DNA of 33,064 nt from Betaproteobacteria bacterium. Its GTDB lineage: Bacteria > Pseudomonadota > Gammaproteobacteria > Burkholderiales > Burkholderiaceae_E. The stretch covers positions 1 through 33,064 of the forward strand of contig JAGWVN010000035.1 of the NCBI GenBank assembly GCA_018970865.1. Reading direction: 5' to 3'. Numbering within the stretch: position 1 is the stretch's first letter; every line of letters begins with the position of its first letter. The position numbers were made by a program, and so were the translations under genes. The notes below the pieces were generated by a model. The model did no database searches. It saw nothing but the letters and a program-made list of their open reading frames with translations, and was not told where the DNA came from. Below are positions 7,989-15,234 of the stretch, one piece after another.

Positions 7989-8017
7989 TTCACCCGCCGG
8001 GGCGCGGCCCCTAGAAT
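7989..8017 (+). promoter_or_regulatory. Promoter that may give a leaderless transcript
   Basis: TTCACC (7989-7994) and TAGAAT (8012-8017) are separated by 17 bp. Transcription would start six or seven bases on, at or next to the ATG at 8023, and no ribosome site is visible, so a leaderless or near-leaderless mRNA is predicted. Confidence 0.5.
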
Positions 8018-8022
8018 GCGCC

Positions 8023-8916
8023 ATGTCATTCGCGTCACCCGGGCCCGCGCCGGCTCAGCCCCCCATCGATGTGGTGCTGATCGCCACCCTGCGCCCCGAC
8101 ATCCTGCGCCTCACGCTCGAGTCCTTCAGCCGTGGCCTGCTCGCCGGCACGCCGGTACGGCTGATCGTGAACATCGACCCGATCGGCGAGCCGGGCGTCA
8201 CCGCGCAGGACATCCTCGCCCTGTGCCGCGCCTACTTCGCGCAGGTGGTGGCGCGCATGCCCGACAGCCCGTCGTTCCCGAGCGCGGTGCAATGGTGCTG
8301 GTCGCAGGTGCAAAGCGACGAGTTCTTCCACCTTGAAGATGACTGGTGCCTGCGGCGATCCGTGCCGCTCGGCGAGCTGCGCGCGCTGTTCGCGGCCGAT
8401 CCCTCCCTGGTGAGCGTGCGCCTGAACCTGCTCGGCAATCGGCGGGTGCGGCACGACGGCCGCTACCTGGTGAGCGGCCGGCTCAGCCTGAACCCGTCGG
8501 TCTTTCGCACGGCCTACATCCGGGAACAGCTGGCACGCTTCGATCTCGGCGCAGACCCCGAGAAACAGTTCAAGGGGCGCGAGGCCACCCCGGGCTGGCC
8601 GAACCCGGTGTTCGCCTACTGGGGCACGGCCACCGATCCGGCCTGGGTGATCGACACCGGCCGCTGCTGGCGCCGCACGCTGGGCCTGATCAAGCAGACC
8701 GATGGCGGCGGCATGGCCTGGCACTGCCGGGCACGCTCACGCCTCTATCACGCCTGGGCGCGGCTCAACTATCGGGCCTTCATGCGCTGGTGGTGGCGAC
8801 GGTACGCCCCGCCGCGGCCGAGCGCTGCACGGGCATTCATCGGACAGCACCCGGCGCACCGCCCGCCGCCTGGAAATTGGCAGCCACCCGCTGGCGAAGG
8901 TAATCCCCGGCACTGA
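8023..8916 (+). CDS. Glycosyltransferase-like protein (GT-A type)
   Basis: A 297-residue protein that reads like a GT-A fold nucleotide-sugar transferase. The opening strand PIDVVLIATLRPDILRLTL is at 14-32. A second strand, VRLIVNIDP, follows. FFHLEDDWCL at 101-110 carries an acidic EDD motif where DXD-type metal-binding residues are expected. Later segments (LLGNRRVRHDGRYLVSG, LNPSVFRTAYI) suit acceptor-binding loops. There are no membrane segments or signal peptide. The start at 8023 is preferred over an in-frame ATG at 7945 because TAGAAT lies six bases before it and the extra N-terminus has no structure. The last 80 bases overlap the tail of the convergent oxygenase gene. It has no sugar-biosynthesis neighbours, so the pathway is unknown. 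Confidence 0.65.
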   Translation: MSFASPGPAPAQPPIDVVLIATLRPDILRLTLESFSRGLLAGTPVRLIVNIDPIGEPGVTAQDILALCRAYFAQVVARMPDSPSFPSAVQWCWSQVQSDEFFHLEDDWCLRRSVPLGELRALFAADPSLVSVRLNLLGNRRVRHDGRYLVSGRLSLNPSVFRTAYIREQLARFDLGADPEKQFKGREATPGWPNPVFAYWGTATDPAWVIDTGRCWRRTLGLIKQTDGGGMAWHCRARSRLYHAWARLNYRAFMRWWWRRYAPPRPSAARAFIGQHPAHRPPPGNWQPPAGEGNPRH

Positions 8917-9850
8917 TCGGGGCGTGCTTGCCCGAGGGGCCGGCGATCACCGCGTCGCGGTTGGCCTGGGCGAAGAACGCGATGCTGTAGCGCGAGCCGA
9001 GATACTCGCCCGGCTCGGGCGTGCGCACCCGGTGAAAGTTCGAGGGCAGCCGGTCGTCGCTCCAGCGCATGAGCATGTCGCCGATGTTGCAGGTGATGGC
9101 GTCTTCCTCGGGGGGCACCGGCGTCCAGACCGGGTTGTCGAGATCCTTGCCGGCGCAGACCTCCAGCCCACCCTGCCCGGCCCGCTGGAAGAGCAGGGTC
9201 AGGCAATCGAAGTCGGTGTGCGCCCCGGCGCGCCACAGCCCGGCCGCGCCGAGCGAGGCCGGATCCACCGGGTAGTAGTGCAGCAGGCGCAGGGTGCTCT
9301 GGTAGTCGGGCCGGGCGGGGTCGTGCGCGGCAGCGAAGAAATCGCTCGCGAAACCCAGCGTGTGCGCGAAGCAGGACAGCACCCGCATGGCCACCGACCA
9401 GCATCGCGACTCGAAGTCGAGCATGGCCGCCTGGAAGCCCGGCAGCTCCGACTCGGCCGGCCACAGCCCGGTCATGCGCGGGCGGGTGATCTGGTAGCTC
9501 TCCTTCTGGTCGGGCGTGCCCGTGGACGGCCGAACCTGGGCGCGACTCTCCCAGCCGACATTGTCGGCCTTTCGGTGCGGGTACTGCGCCTTCACCGGGT
9601 CGGGCAGACCGAAGAAGCGCTCGGTCATCGCGAAGGCCTCGCGCACCCGCGCCGGCTCGATGCCGTGGTTGACCACCTGGAAGAAGCCCACCGCCATGGC
9701 CGCGTCCCAGAGCGCCTCGGCGATCTCGTCGCGCCGCGCGGCGAAGTCGGCGAGGTCGATGCGCGGCACCTCGCCCGCCACGGTGGTCGAGCGGACCGCG
9801 CCGATCCGCGACTCGCGGGTGAGTTCGACCATCGGCCGGGCAGATGTCAT
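8837..9850 (-). CDS. 2-oxoglutarate/Fe(II) oxygenase, isopenicillin N synthase family
   Basis: A 337-residue non-haem iron oxygenase. The N-terminal DIOX_N-like segment contains VPRIDLADFA and GFFQVVNHGIE (55-65). The iron ligands are His211 and Asp213 in AGAHTDFDCLTLL and His273 in SNFHRVRTP. Arg287 and Ser289 in SRYSIAFF form the 2-oxoglutarate-binding RxS motif. All catalytic residues are present. AGGAA lies seven bases before the ATG. Its 3' end overlaps the convergent glycosyltransferase-like gene by 80 bases. It diverges from a second oxygenase of the same family across ~320 bp. Members hydroxylate, desaturate or cyclise varied small molecules, so the substrate cannot be read; the catabolic neighbours suggest an organic-acid or xenobiotic substrate. 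Confidence 0.9.
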   Translation of the reverse strand: MTSARPMVELTRESRIGAVRSTTVAGEVPRIDLADFAARRDEIAEALWDAAMAVGFFQVVNHGIEPARVREAFAMTERFFGLPDPVKAQYPHRKADNVGWESRAQVRPSTGTPDQKESYQITRPRMTGLWPAESELPGFQAAMLDFESRCWSVAMRVLSCFAHTLGFASDFFAAAHDPARPDYQSTLRLLHYYPVDPASLGAAGLWRAGAHTDFDCLTLLFQRAGQGGLEVCAGKDLDNPVWTPVPPEEDAITCNIGDMLMRWSDDRLPSNFHRVRTPEPGEYLGSRYSIAFFAQANRDAVIAGPSGKHAPISAGDYLRQRVAANFQAAGGAPGAVR

Positions 9851-10171
9851 GCGGTGATTCCTGCGGTGAAGGGGAGTCGGGTGCCTGGCCGGGATTGGCC
9901 GTGAGCGGGACCTGGCGGGTATCCAGCAGAAAGCATGCCCGATGCGGGGCGCGGCGGTCTGGCGGCCGGACCGTCCGTGGCATGGAAGCTGCGTGCCCGG
10001 CGAGCAGGTCACCGCCACGCGCCTCGCTGGTGCGCCGCTCACCGACTCGGCGCGCCCCGGGCCTGCGCGCGCGCCCGCGCGGTGCGTTCCACCCTGTTCC
10101 GGAGAAGCGCCCGTGTTCCGATGCCATCCGCCCTTCCCTCCCCGCACGCGGGTCCGCGCAAGGCCTGCGAC
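9851..10171. other. Divergent intergenic region between two oxygenase genes
   Basis: No separate gene is supported here. The region must hold the promoters of both oxygenases. GGAGAA at 10100-10105 could serve an in-frame ATG at 10121 for the plus-strand oxygenase, but the spacing is long. I see no strong palindrome or recognisable operator. Confidence 0.4.
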
Positions 10172-11146
10172 ATGATCCCGGTCCTCGACCTGAACGGCGC
10201 GCTCGCGCCGGGCGGCCCGCGCAGCGCCGAGGTGGCGCGGCAATTGCGCGCGGCGGCCATGGACAGCGGCTTTTTCTATGTGCTTGGCCACGGCATCGCG
10301 GCCGAGCGGGTGGCGCGGCAGTTCGCGCTCGCGCGCCGGCTGCTGGAGCTGCCGGCCGAGCGCCGCGAGGCGCTGTCGATGCGCCGCTCGCCGATCCTGC
10401 GCGGCTTCGAGACCCTGGGCGAACAGACCCTCGACGCCGCGATGAAGCCCGACCTCAAGGAGAGCTTCTACTGCGGCATGGACTGGCCCGATGACCATCC
10501 CTATGTGCGCGCGGGCTACCAGACCTACGGCCCCAGCCAGTGGCCCGAGGAGGTGCCCGAGGCGCGCGCGCTGTGCCAGGACTGGATCGCGCGGATGAAT
10601 GCGCTTTCGCTGCGGCTGATGCAGCTGATGGCGATCTCGCTGTACCTGCCCGAAAACCGCTTCGACGAGGCCTGCCACGAGCCGATGGTGAGCCTGCGCA
10701 TGGTGCGCTACCCGCCGCACCCGCCCGATGCCGACGAGCGCACCTTCGGCGCGGGGGCGCACACCGACTGGGGCGCAGTGACCGTGCTGGCGCAGGACGG
10801 CCACGGCGGCCTGGAGGTGCAGATGGGCGACGGGCGCTGGGTGGAGGCCCCGCCGCTGGCCGGCAGCTTCGTGGTCAACCTGGGCGACATGGTGCCGCGC
10901 TGGACCAACGGCCTGTACCGCTCCAACCTGCACCGGGTGCGCAACCGGCACTCCGGCGGCGCGCCGCGATTCTCGCTGCCCTTCTTCTTCGAGCCCAACT
11001 ACCTGGCGCGCATCGAGGCCCTGCCCGGCACCGTGCCCGAGGGCAGCGTGCCCCGCTACCCGCCCTGCACGGCCGGCGAGCACCTGCGCGAGATGTACGA
11101 GCGCACCTACGGGCTGCGCCGCCAGACCGCCGAGCCCAGCGCCTGA
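10172..11146 (+). CDS. 2-oxoglutarate/Fe(II) oxygenase, isopenicillin N synthase family (second)
   Basis: A 324-residue oxygenase of the same family as the divergent gene at 8837-9850 but clearly different in sequence. The family opening IPVLDLNGAL is followed by SGFFYVLGHGI (32-42). Iron ligands are His197 and Asp199 in AGAHTDWGAVTVL and His254 in SNLHRVRN. Arg266 and Ser268 (PRFSLPFFF) bind the co-substrate. I placed the start at MIPVLDL, where family members usually begin, with a weak AAGG upstream. An in-frame ATG at 10121 would add 17 residues and cannot be excluded. A VOC protein follows after 11 bp and two crotonases lie further on, suggesting a catabolic operon in which oxygenation precedes CoA-ester processing. 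The substrate is unknown. Confidence 0.9.
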   Translation: MIPVLDLNGALAPGGPRSAEVARQLRAAAMDSGFFYVLGHGIAAERVARQFALARRLLELPAERREALSMRRSPILRGFETLGEQTLDAAMKPDLKESFYCGMDWPDDHPYVRAGYQTYGPSQWPEEVPEARALCQDWIARMNALSLRLMQLMAISLYLPENRFDEACHEPMVSLRMVRYPPHPPDADERTFGAGAHTDWGAVTVLAQDGHGGLEVQMGDGRWVEAPPLAGSFVVNLGDMVPRWTNGLYRSNLHRVRNRHSGGAPRFSLPFFFEPNYLARIEALPGTVPEGSVPRYPPCTAGEHLREMYERTYGLRRQTAEPSA

Positions 11147-11157
11147 GCGCCGCCGTC

Positions 11158-11592
11158 ATGCAACTCTTCGTGAATCTGTTCTGCCGCGACATCGATCGGC
11201 AGATCGACTTCTACCGCAGCCTGCTCGGGCTCGGCGAGCTCGAACACAGCCGATCGCCGATCTACCGGGCCCTGGGCGATGCGCACTTCCAGTTCGGCTT
11301 CCACGCGGCGCCGGCCTATGGCCTGCTCGGCCTTGGTGACCGCGTGCCGCCCGGCGGCAGCCTGCCCCCGGTGAGCACCTATCCCACCTTCATGCTGGCC
11401 GACCCGGCCGCGGTGGACGAGGCCACCCGACGGGTGCCCGCGCTGGGCGGGCGCATCCGGAAAGGCCCCTACCCCACCTATTACGGCCAGTGGCAGGCCG
11501 TGCTGGAAGATCCGGAAGGCCAGGTGTTCCGCTTGAGCACGGCAAGCCTGCCCGCGGGCGTGAGCCCGGCCACGCCCCCCTGGGAGAGCTGA
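11158..11592 (+). CDS. VOC-family protein (glyoxalase/dioxygenase fold)
   Basis: A 144-residue single-chain vicinal oxygen chelate protein. The first beta-alpha-beta-beta-beta unit starts VNLFCRDIDRQIDFYRSLLGL. The second ends with the typical QWQAVLEDPEGQVFRL, whose Glu is often a metal ligand. The first-half metal position is not obvious (FQFGFHAAPAYG has a His), so a bleomycin-resistance-like binding role or a lyase/isomerase role are both possible. It starts 11 bases after the upstream oxygenase stop and is probably co-transcribed with it. The C-terminal ~15 residues (AGVSPATPPWES) look like a flexible tail. The family call is firm; the function is open. Confidence 0.82.
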   Translation: MQLFVNLFCRDIDRQIDFYRSLLGLGELEHSRSPIYRALGDAHFQFGFHAAPAYGLLGLGDRVPPGGSLPPVSTYPTFMLADPAAVDEATRRVPALGGRIRKGPYPTYYGQWQAVLEDPEGQVFRLSTASLPAGVSPATPPWES

Positions 11593-11662
11593 TTCGCGGA
11601 AGGGCGCGCCGGCCGCTTTCGGTACCATCGGACCCACCCCGACACCCCCGAGGCAGGCTCCG

Positions 11663-12472
11663 ATGACCGACACCGCCGACGCTCCCCAGGAAGTGCTCTA
11701 CGAGGTGGCAGACCACATCGCCACCGTCACCCTGAACGCGCCGCAGCGCATGAACACCATCTCGCGGCCGATGCTCGAGCAGCTCGGCCAGCGGCTGCTG
11801 CAGGCCGACGACGACGCCGGCGTGCGCTGCGTGATCCTCACCGGCGCGGGTCGCGCCTTCTGCGCCGGGCTCGATGTGATCGGCCAGGCGCAGGGCCGCG
11901 GCATGCTGCGCACCGACGAGCCGCCGCGCACCACGCTCGACCTGAAGACCACCCCGCCCACCGTGCTGCAGGCGATGGAAAAGCCGGTGGTCTGCGCGGT
12001 GAACGGCGGGGCGGCGGGCTACGGCATGGATCTCGCCATCGGCTGCGACATCCGCATCATGGCGCGTTCGGCCAAGATGGCCGCGGCCTTCTGCAAGCGT
12101 GGCGTGCTGCCGGAGTCGGGCAGCACCTGGTATCTGCCGCGCATGATCGGCTGGGCCAGGGCCGCGCAGCTGATCTTCACCGGCCGCACCCTCACCGCCG
12201 ACGAGAGCCTGGCCTGGGGCCTGGCCAACGAGGTGGTCGATGACGGCCAGTCGCTGGCCCGTGCCCGCGAGATCGCGCTCGAGATCGCCGGCAACGCGCC
12301 GCTGGCGGTGCAGGCGGCCAAGCGGCTGATGCGCATGGGCCTGAACGAGCCCTTCCCCGAGCATGTCCACCATGTGTACCTGCAGCTGCTGCCGCTGCTG
12401 CAGACCCAGGATGTGAAGGAAGGCATGCGCGCCTTCGCCGAGAAGCGCGCCCCGGTCTTCCAGGGCCGCTGA
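11663..12472 (+). CDS. Enoyl-CoA hydratase/isomerase (crotonase family)
   Basis: A 269-residue crotonase. The substrate loop AFCAGLDV (66-73) and NGGAAGYGMDLAIGCDIRI (114-132) form the CoA-binding and oxyanion-hole elements. The position of the first hydratase Glu is Asp123, and the second hydratase Glu position (about residue 143) is Phe/Cys. Instead Glu151 lies in GVLPESGSTWYLPR, the place where many enoyl-CoA isomerases keep their single acid. Isomerisation or another crotonase reaction is therefore more likely than classical hydration. The C-terminal MGLNEPFPEHVHHV and MRAFAEKRAPVFQGR are typical. TACCAT at 11623-11628 is a weak promoter candidate. A second crotonase follows after 71 bp, in keeping with beta-oxidation of an unusual acyl chain. 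Confidence 0.9.
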   Translation: MTDTADAPQEVLYEVADHIATVTLNAPQRMNTISRPMLEQLGQRLLQADDDAGVRCVILTGAGRAFCAGLDVIGQAQGRGMLRTDEPPRTTLDLKTTPPTVLQAMEKPVVCAVNGGAAGYGMDLAIGCDIRIMARSAKMAAAFCKRGVLPESGSTWYLPRMIGWARAAQLIFTGRTLTADESLAWGLANEVVDDGQSLARAREIALEIAGNAPLAVQAAKRLMRMGLNEPFPEHVHHVYLQLLPLLQTQDVKEGMRAFAEKRAPVFQGR

Positions 12473-12543
12473 ACGCCGCGCCCGGGCCCGCGCATGGGCC
12501 CGCCGTCTTTGCCCGTCTGACCACACCGCCCGCAGGAACCACC

Positions 12544-13392
12544 ATGAGCTACCAGTGCTTCGATGTCTCGATCGCCGACCACATCGCCCACATCCGCCTG
12601 AACCGCCCCGAGAAGCGCAACAACATGATCCGCGCCTTCTGGGACGAGCTGCCGGCCATCGTCGAGGACATCGACCACAACGCCCGCGCGCGGGTGATCG
12701 TGATCTCCTCCACCGGTCCGCACTTCTCGTCGGGCCTGGACACCTCGATGTTTGCCGACGCCAGCATCGCCCCGGGCCCTGATGCCGAACGCGCCGCGCA
12801 GCTGCAGCACGGCGCGCGCTTCTACGAGCATGTGCTGCACATGCAGCGCAGCTTCACTGTGCTGGAGCGCTGTCGGCTGCCGGTGCTGGCCGCGATCCAG
12901 GGCGGCTGCATCGGCGGCGGCGTGGACCTGGTGACCGCCTGCGACATGCGCTATGCCACCGAGGACGCCTTCATCACGGTGTTCGAGATCAACATCGGCA
13001 TGACTGCCGATGTGGGCACCTTCCCGCGGCTGGTGAAGCTCATCCCGGAGGGCATCGTGCGCGAGATGGCCTACACCGGCCGCCGGATGCCGGCGCGCGA
13101 GGCCCAGGCCTGCGGCCTGGTGAACCGGGTGTTCCCCGATCAGCCCACCATGCTCGCCGAGGTGATGGGGATTGCCCGCGAGATCGCCTCGAAGGCGCCG
13201 CTGGCGGTCTACGGCACCAAGCGCATGATCAACTACGCCCGCGACCACAGCACCGCCGACGGCCTGGACTACATCGGCATCTGGAATGCCAGCATGCTGC
13301 AGAAGCAGGAGATCCAGGAGGCCATCAAGGCCAACGCCGAGAAGCGGCCGGGGGCCTTCGTGGAGCTGCCGGTGCTGAAGGGGCGGGGGTGA
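12544..13392 (+). CDS. Delta(3,5)-Delta(2,4)-dienoyl-CoA isomerase-like crotonase
   Basis: A 282-residue crotonase closest in pattern to dienoyl-CoA isomerase (mammalian ECH1), which shifts 3,5-dienoyl-CoA to 2,4-dienoyl-CoA during breakdown of fatty acids with odd-position double bonds. The three acidic residues known from rat ECH1 are all placed: Asp128 in GGGVDLVTACD, Glu148 in VFEINIG, and Asp156 in MTADVGTFPRL, with the same 20- and 8-residue spacings. The C-terminal INYARDHSTADGLDYI and WNASMLQKQEI also follow ECH1. AGGA lies six bases before the ATG. It sits 71 bp after the other crotonase and probably works with it. The 3' end overlaps the antisense vapC remnant. Confidence 0.92.
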   Translation: MSYQCFDVSIADHIAHIRLNRPEKRNNMIRAFWDELPAIVEDIDHNARARVIVISSTGPHFSSGLDTSMFADASIAPGPDAERAAQLQHGARFYEHVLHMQRSFTVLERCRLPVLAAIQGGCIGGGVDLVTACDMRYATEDAFITVFEINIGMTADVGTFPRLVKLIPEGIVREMAYTGRRMPAREAQACGLVNRVFPDQPTMLAEVMGIAREIASKAPLAVYGTKRMINYARDHSTADGLDYIGIWNASMLQKQEIQEAIKANAEKRPGAFVELPVLKGRG

Positions 13393-13618
13393 GGTCGGCG
13401 GCCGGGGGGCAGGCGAACGGATCCGTGATTCTCACGCCCGCAATCGATCGGCCCGCCTGCAGATCCTCGGTCAGCAGGACCTCGCAGCCCGCGCGACCGG
13501 CCGCCTGGATGATCAGGGCATCCCAGACAGACAGGCCGTGCAGGCGGTGAAGATCGGTCGCGCCAAGAATCATCTCGACATCGATCTGGACCACTTCAAG
13601 CGTCGCGAACAACTGCAA
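13325..13618 (-). pseudogene. Truncated VapC (PIN) toxin remnant, N-terminal half lost
   Basis: The translation from about 13618 is the back half of a PIN-domain toxin: LFATLEVVQIDVEMILGAT, then LHGLSVWDALIIQAAGRAG with the third acidic residue, then VLLTEDLQAG with the fourth, and RITDPF at the normal end. The opening DTN strand and the second acidic residue are missing. Immediately upstream the reading frame becomes unrelated Arg/Pro-rich sequence inside the antitoxin gene, and the only start is TTG. About 60-70 N-terminal codons have been deleted, which fuses the antitoxin tail to mid-toxin. The protein would have no metal site and no nuclease activity. The frame then runs on past the natural end into the antisense of the crotonase gene. 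Confidence 0.8.
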
Positions 13619-13847
13619 CCTGCGGCGGGGGGTGCCGGGATCGGTACCGAGCTTCCCAGCCGGGCTCCGGGCTTCGGCCCTTGAGCGCGAGGCTGCGCAG
13701 CTCCTCGATCACGGCATCGCGTTGCGCCTGCCCGGCGAGCTGCTCGAGGTAGTCGCGAACCGCCTGGTTGAGGCTCTTGCCCATCGCCTGAGCGGCCTTG
13801 CGCGCCTGCTCGAGGACGCGCTCATCGACAGACAGGGTGATGTTCAT
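13596..13847 (-). CDS. Ribbon-helix-helix antitoxin with altered C-terminus
   Basis: An 83-residue protein whose first ~60 residues are a complete ribbon-helix-helix type antitoxin: NITLSVDERVLEQARKAA (strand and first helix), then GKSLNQAVRDYLEQLAG (second helix). The final ~20 residues (YRSRHPPPQVAVVRDA) do not look like a toxin-binding tail. They come from the junction created by the deletion in the adjoining vapC, whose frame it now overlaps. It may still bind DNA and could act against related toxins elsewhere, but it has no working partner here. An upstream in-frame Met would add 11 residues; the strand start at MNITLS fits the family best. Confidence 0.75.
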   Translation of the reverse strand: MNITLSVDERVLEQARKAAQAMGKSLNQAVRDYLEQLAGQAQRDAVIEELRSLALKGRSPEPGWEARYRSRHPPPQVAVVRDA

Positions 13848-13931
13848 GGTTGACTCGGCTTTGACCCGCAATTCACACATGGTACGTGCGCACGAGTTAC
13901 GCGGCAAGCAACTCACGGATCTCGAGCGGCG

Positions 13932-14223
13932 ACCGTCCCGGTCCTCGGCCCGCGCCAGGTCGGCAAGACTACGCTCGCTCGCGCAGCACCCGGCGGCGGG
14001 CGCCGAACTCGATCTGGTGATCGAGACCAGAGGGCGGATCACCGGCATCGGGGCCAGGCTCTCATCGGCGCCAACCGTCAGCCGTGGCTTCTGGCAGGCC
14101 TGCGAAGACATCGGCGTCCACGAGGCCTGGGTGGTCGCCCCGGTGCGCGACGGCTGGCCCATCGGCGACCGCGCGCGCGTGCTGTCACCGCTGGAGTTTC
14201 CGGGGGAAGTGTTTGGGGGGTGA
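13932..14223 (+). pseudogene. AAA ATPase (DUF4143 type) remnant with middle deleted
   Basis: Two pieces of one gene type lie in different frames. At 13932-13982 one frame reads TVPVLGPRQVGKTTLAR, a perfect Walker A as in the widespread AAA/DUF4143 ATPases. From about 13990 the neighbouring frame reads AGAELDLVIETRGRITGIG and then SSAPTVSRGFWQACEDIG and HEAWVVAPV, which is the C-terminal nuclease-like end of the same family. The ~280 codons normally between them are gone and the frame is shifted. In the C-terminal piece the usual IEIK-like segment reads IGAR, so even that motif has drifted. Part of the C-terminal frame also opens upstream at 13798, but that portion is antisense to the antitoxin and is not protein-like. 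Confidence 0.75.
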
Positions 14224-14228
14224 GGCGC

Positions 14229-15233
14229 TCACGCCACCGGCGGCACGAGCGCCAGGGCGTCATCTGCCAGCGTCAGCGGGCACCGGTCTCGCCAGAGCCG
14301 CCAGGCGGCCGCAAGCGGCCCTTCGGCATCGGACAGCGGCGCAGGCCGATAGCGTAGCCGGCGTTCGAGATGCTTGCGGGCGACATGGCCGTCGAAACGC
14401 GGATCCTGCTCGCCCAGGCTGAAGTAGAGCGCGGCGTTCATCCCGCCCGGGGGCTCTCGCACCACGCGCGCCTGGCCGGCTATGCGTTCGGGCATGCCCG
14501 CCGGCACGAAGGCGCAGAACTTCGAGGGTGCGAACAGGCCGCTTGCCGGGTCCCAGGCCAGGAAGCGAACGCGTCGCCTTGCCCACAGGGCGGCAACCGA
14601 TGCGTCAGCGAGCTCCGCGTTCCAGGCCCGGACATTGGCGCCCACCGTGAACGCGTTGTCGGCGAGATGGATGCGGTGCCATCCGTTGACGAGGCGGGCA
14701 TCGGCCACCGCGATCACGCGATCGATCTCGGCGACGGCGTCGATCGGCGCGGCGGCCAGTTCCTCGGGCGGCGCGGCGTTCAGGGCCTTGATCCGGGGCC
14801 CGTCGAGGTCTGGCAGCAGATCCACCTGGAAGGCCGGGATGCCGACGGCGCGCATGAACATCGCGGTGCTCGCAAGGAGGGCCTTGCGCCCCGGCGCGAT
14901 GTGCCGGCTGGCCATCGATACCAGCGCGTCGCCCGGCGGGCAGCCTTCGAAGAAGGCGGCCGAGGCGAATTTCGCCTGGTTGGCCACCGGGTCTGCGCGG
15001 CTCACCTCGAACTCGACCCAGATGCGACGGGCGTCGTCGGCGCGCGTGAGCAGCACATCGGCCCGCGGCTCGAAACCGAGGCGTTCGGCTGCGGAGGGTG
15101 GAACGAGCGGGGCCTCGATACGGCACGCCCAGCCGGCCGGACAGGCTTCGAGGAACGCGCCTTGCAGATGTCGCGTGAGGCGTCCACGGCCGCCCCCCGC
15201 AACCGCTCCGCCTGCCTGACCTCGGGTGGCCAC
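14229..15233 (-). CDS. Nuclease-like protein coupled to HNH gene
   Basis: A 334-residue protein I do not recognise by name. It starts at a GTG one base after the HNH gene's stop, with GGAGGT six bases upstream inside the end of that gene, so the two are translationally coupled. Residues 35-95 have a restriction-nuclease-like layout: Glu40, then RADVLLTRAD with Asp59, then IWVEFEVSRADPVANQAKF with Glu74, Glu76 and Lys88. The order D...ExE resembles a PD-(D/E)XK core but lacks the clean ExK. The C-terminal half is rich in Trp and Arg (RRVRFLAWDPASGLFAPS), with no motif I can name. No signal peptide or membrane segment. A longer in-frame version starting at 15605 would run antisense-style through the HNH gene and is rejected. 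Function with its neighbour is inferred: DNA recognition or cleavage, perhaps defence. Confidence 0.72.
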   Translation of the reverse strand: MATRGQAGGAVAGGGRGRLTRHLQGAFLEACPAGWACRIEAPLVPPSAAERLGFEPRADVLLTRADDARRIWVEFEVSRADPVANQAKFASAAFFEGCPPGDALVSMASRHIAPGRKALLASTAMFMRAVGIPAFQVDLLPDLDGPRIKALNAAPPEELAAAPIDAVAEIDRVIAVADARLVNGWHRIHLADNAFTVGANVRAWNAELADASVAALWARRRVRFLAWDPASGLFAPSKFCAFVPAGMPERIAGQARVVREPPGGMNAALYFSLGEQDPRFDGHVARKHLERRLRYRPAPLSDAEGPLAAAWRLWRDRCPLTLADDALALVPPVA

Positions 15234-15234
15234 G

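Noticed and set aside
7901-8038. Longer Ada-like protein starting at 8038
   Set aside because: The extension is Arg-rich, has no zinc-binding Cys set and crosses the divergent gene's promoter and start.
9935-10171. Longer N-terminus for the plus-strand oxygenase starting at 9935
   Set aside because: The added residues are Arg/Ala-rich without structure, and the family normally begins at IPVLDL. Only the ATG at 10121 remains a realistic alternative.
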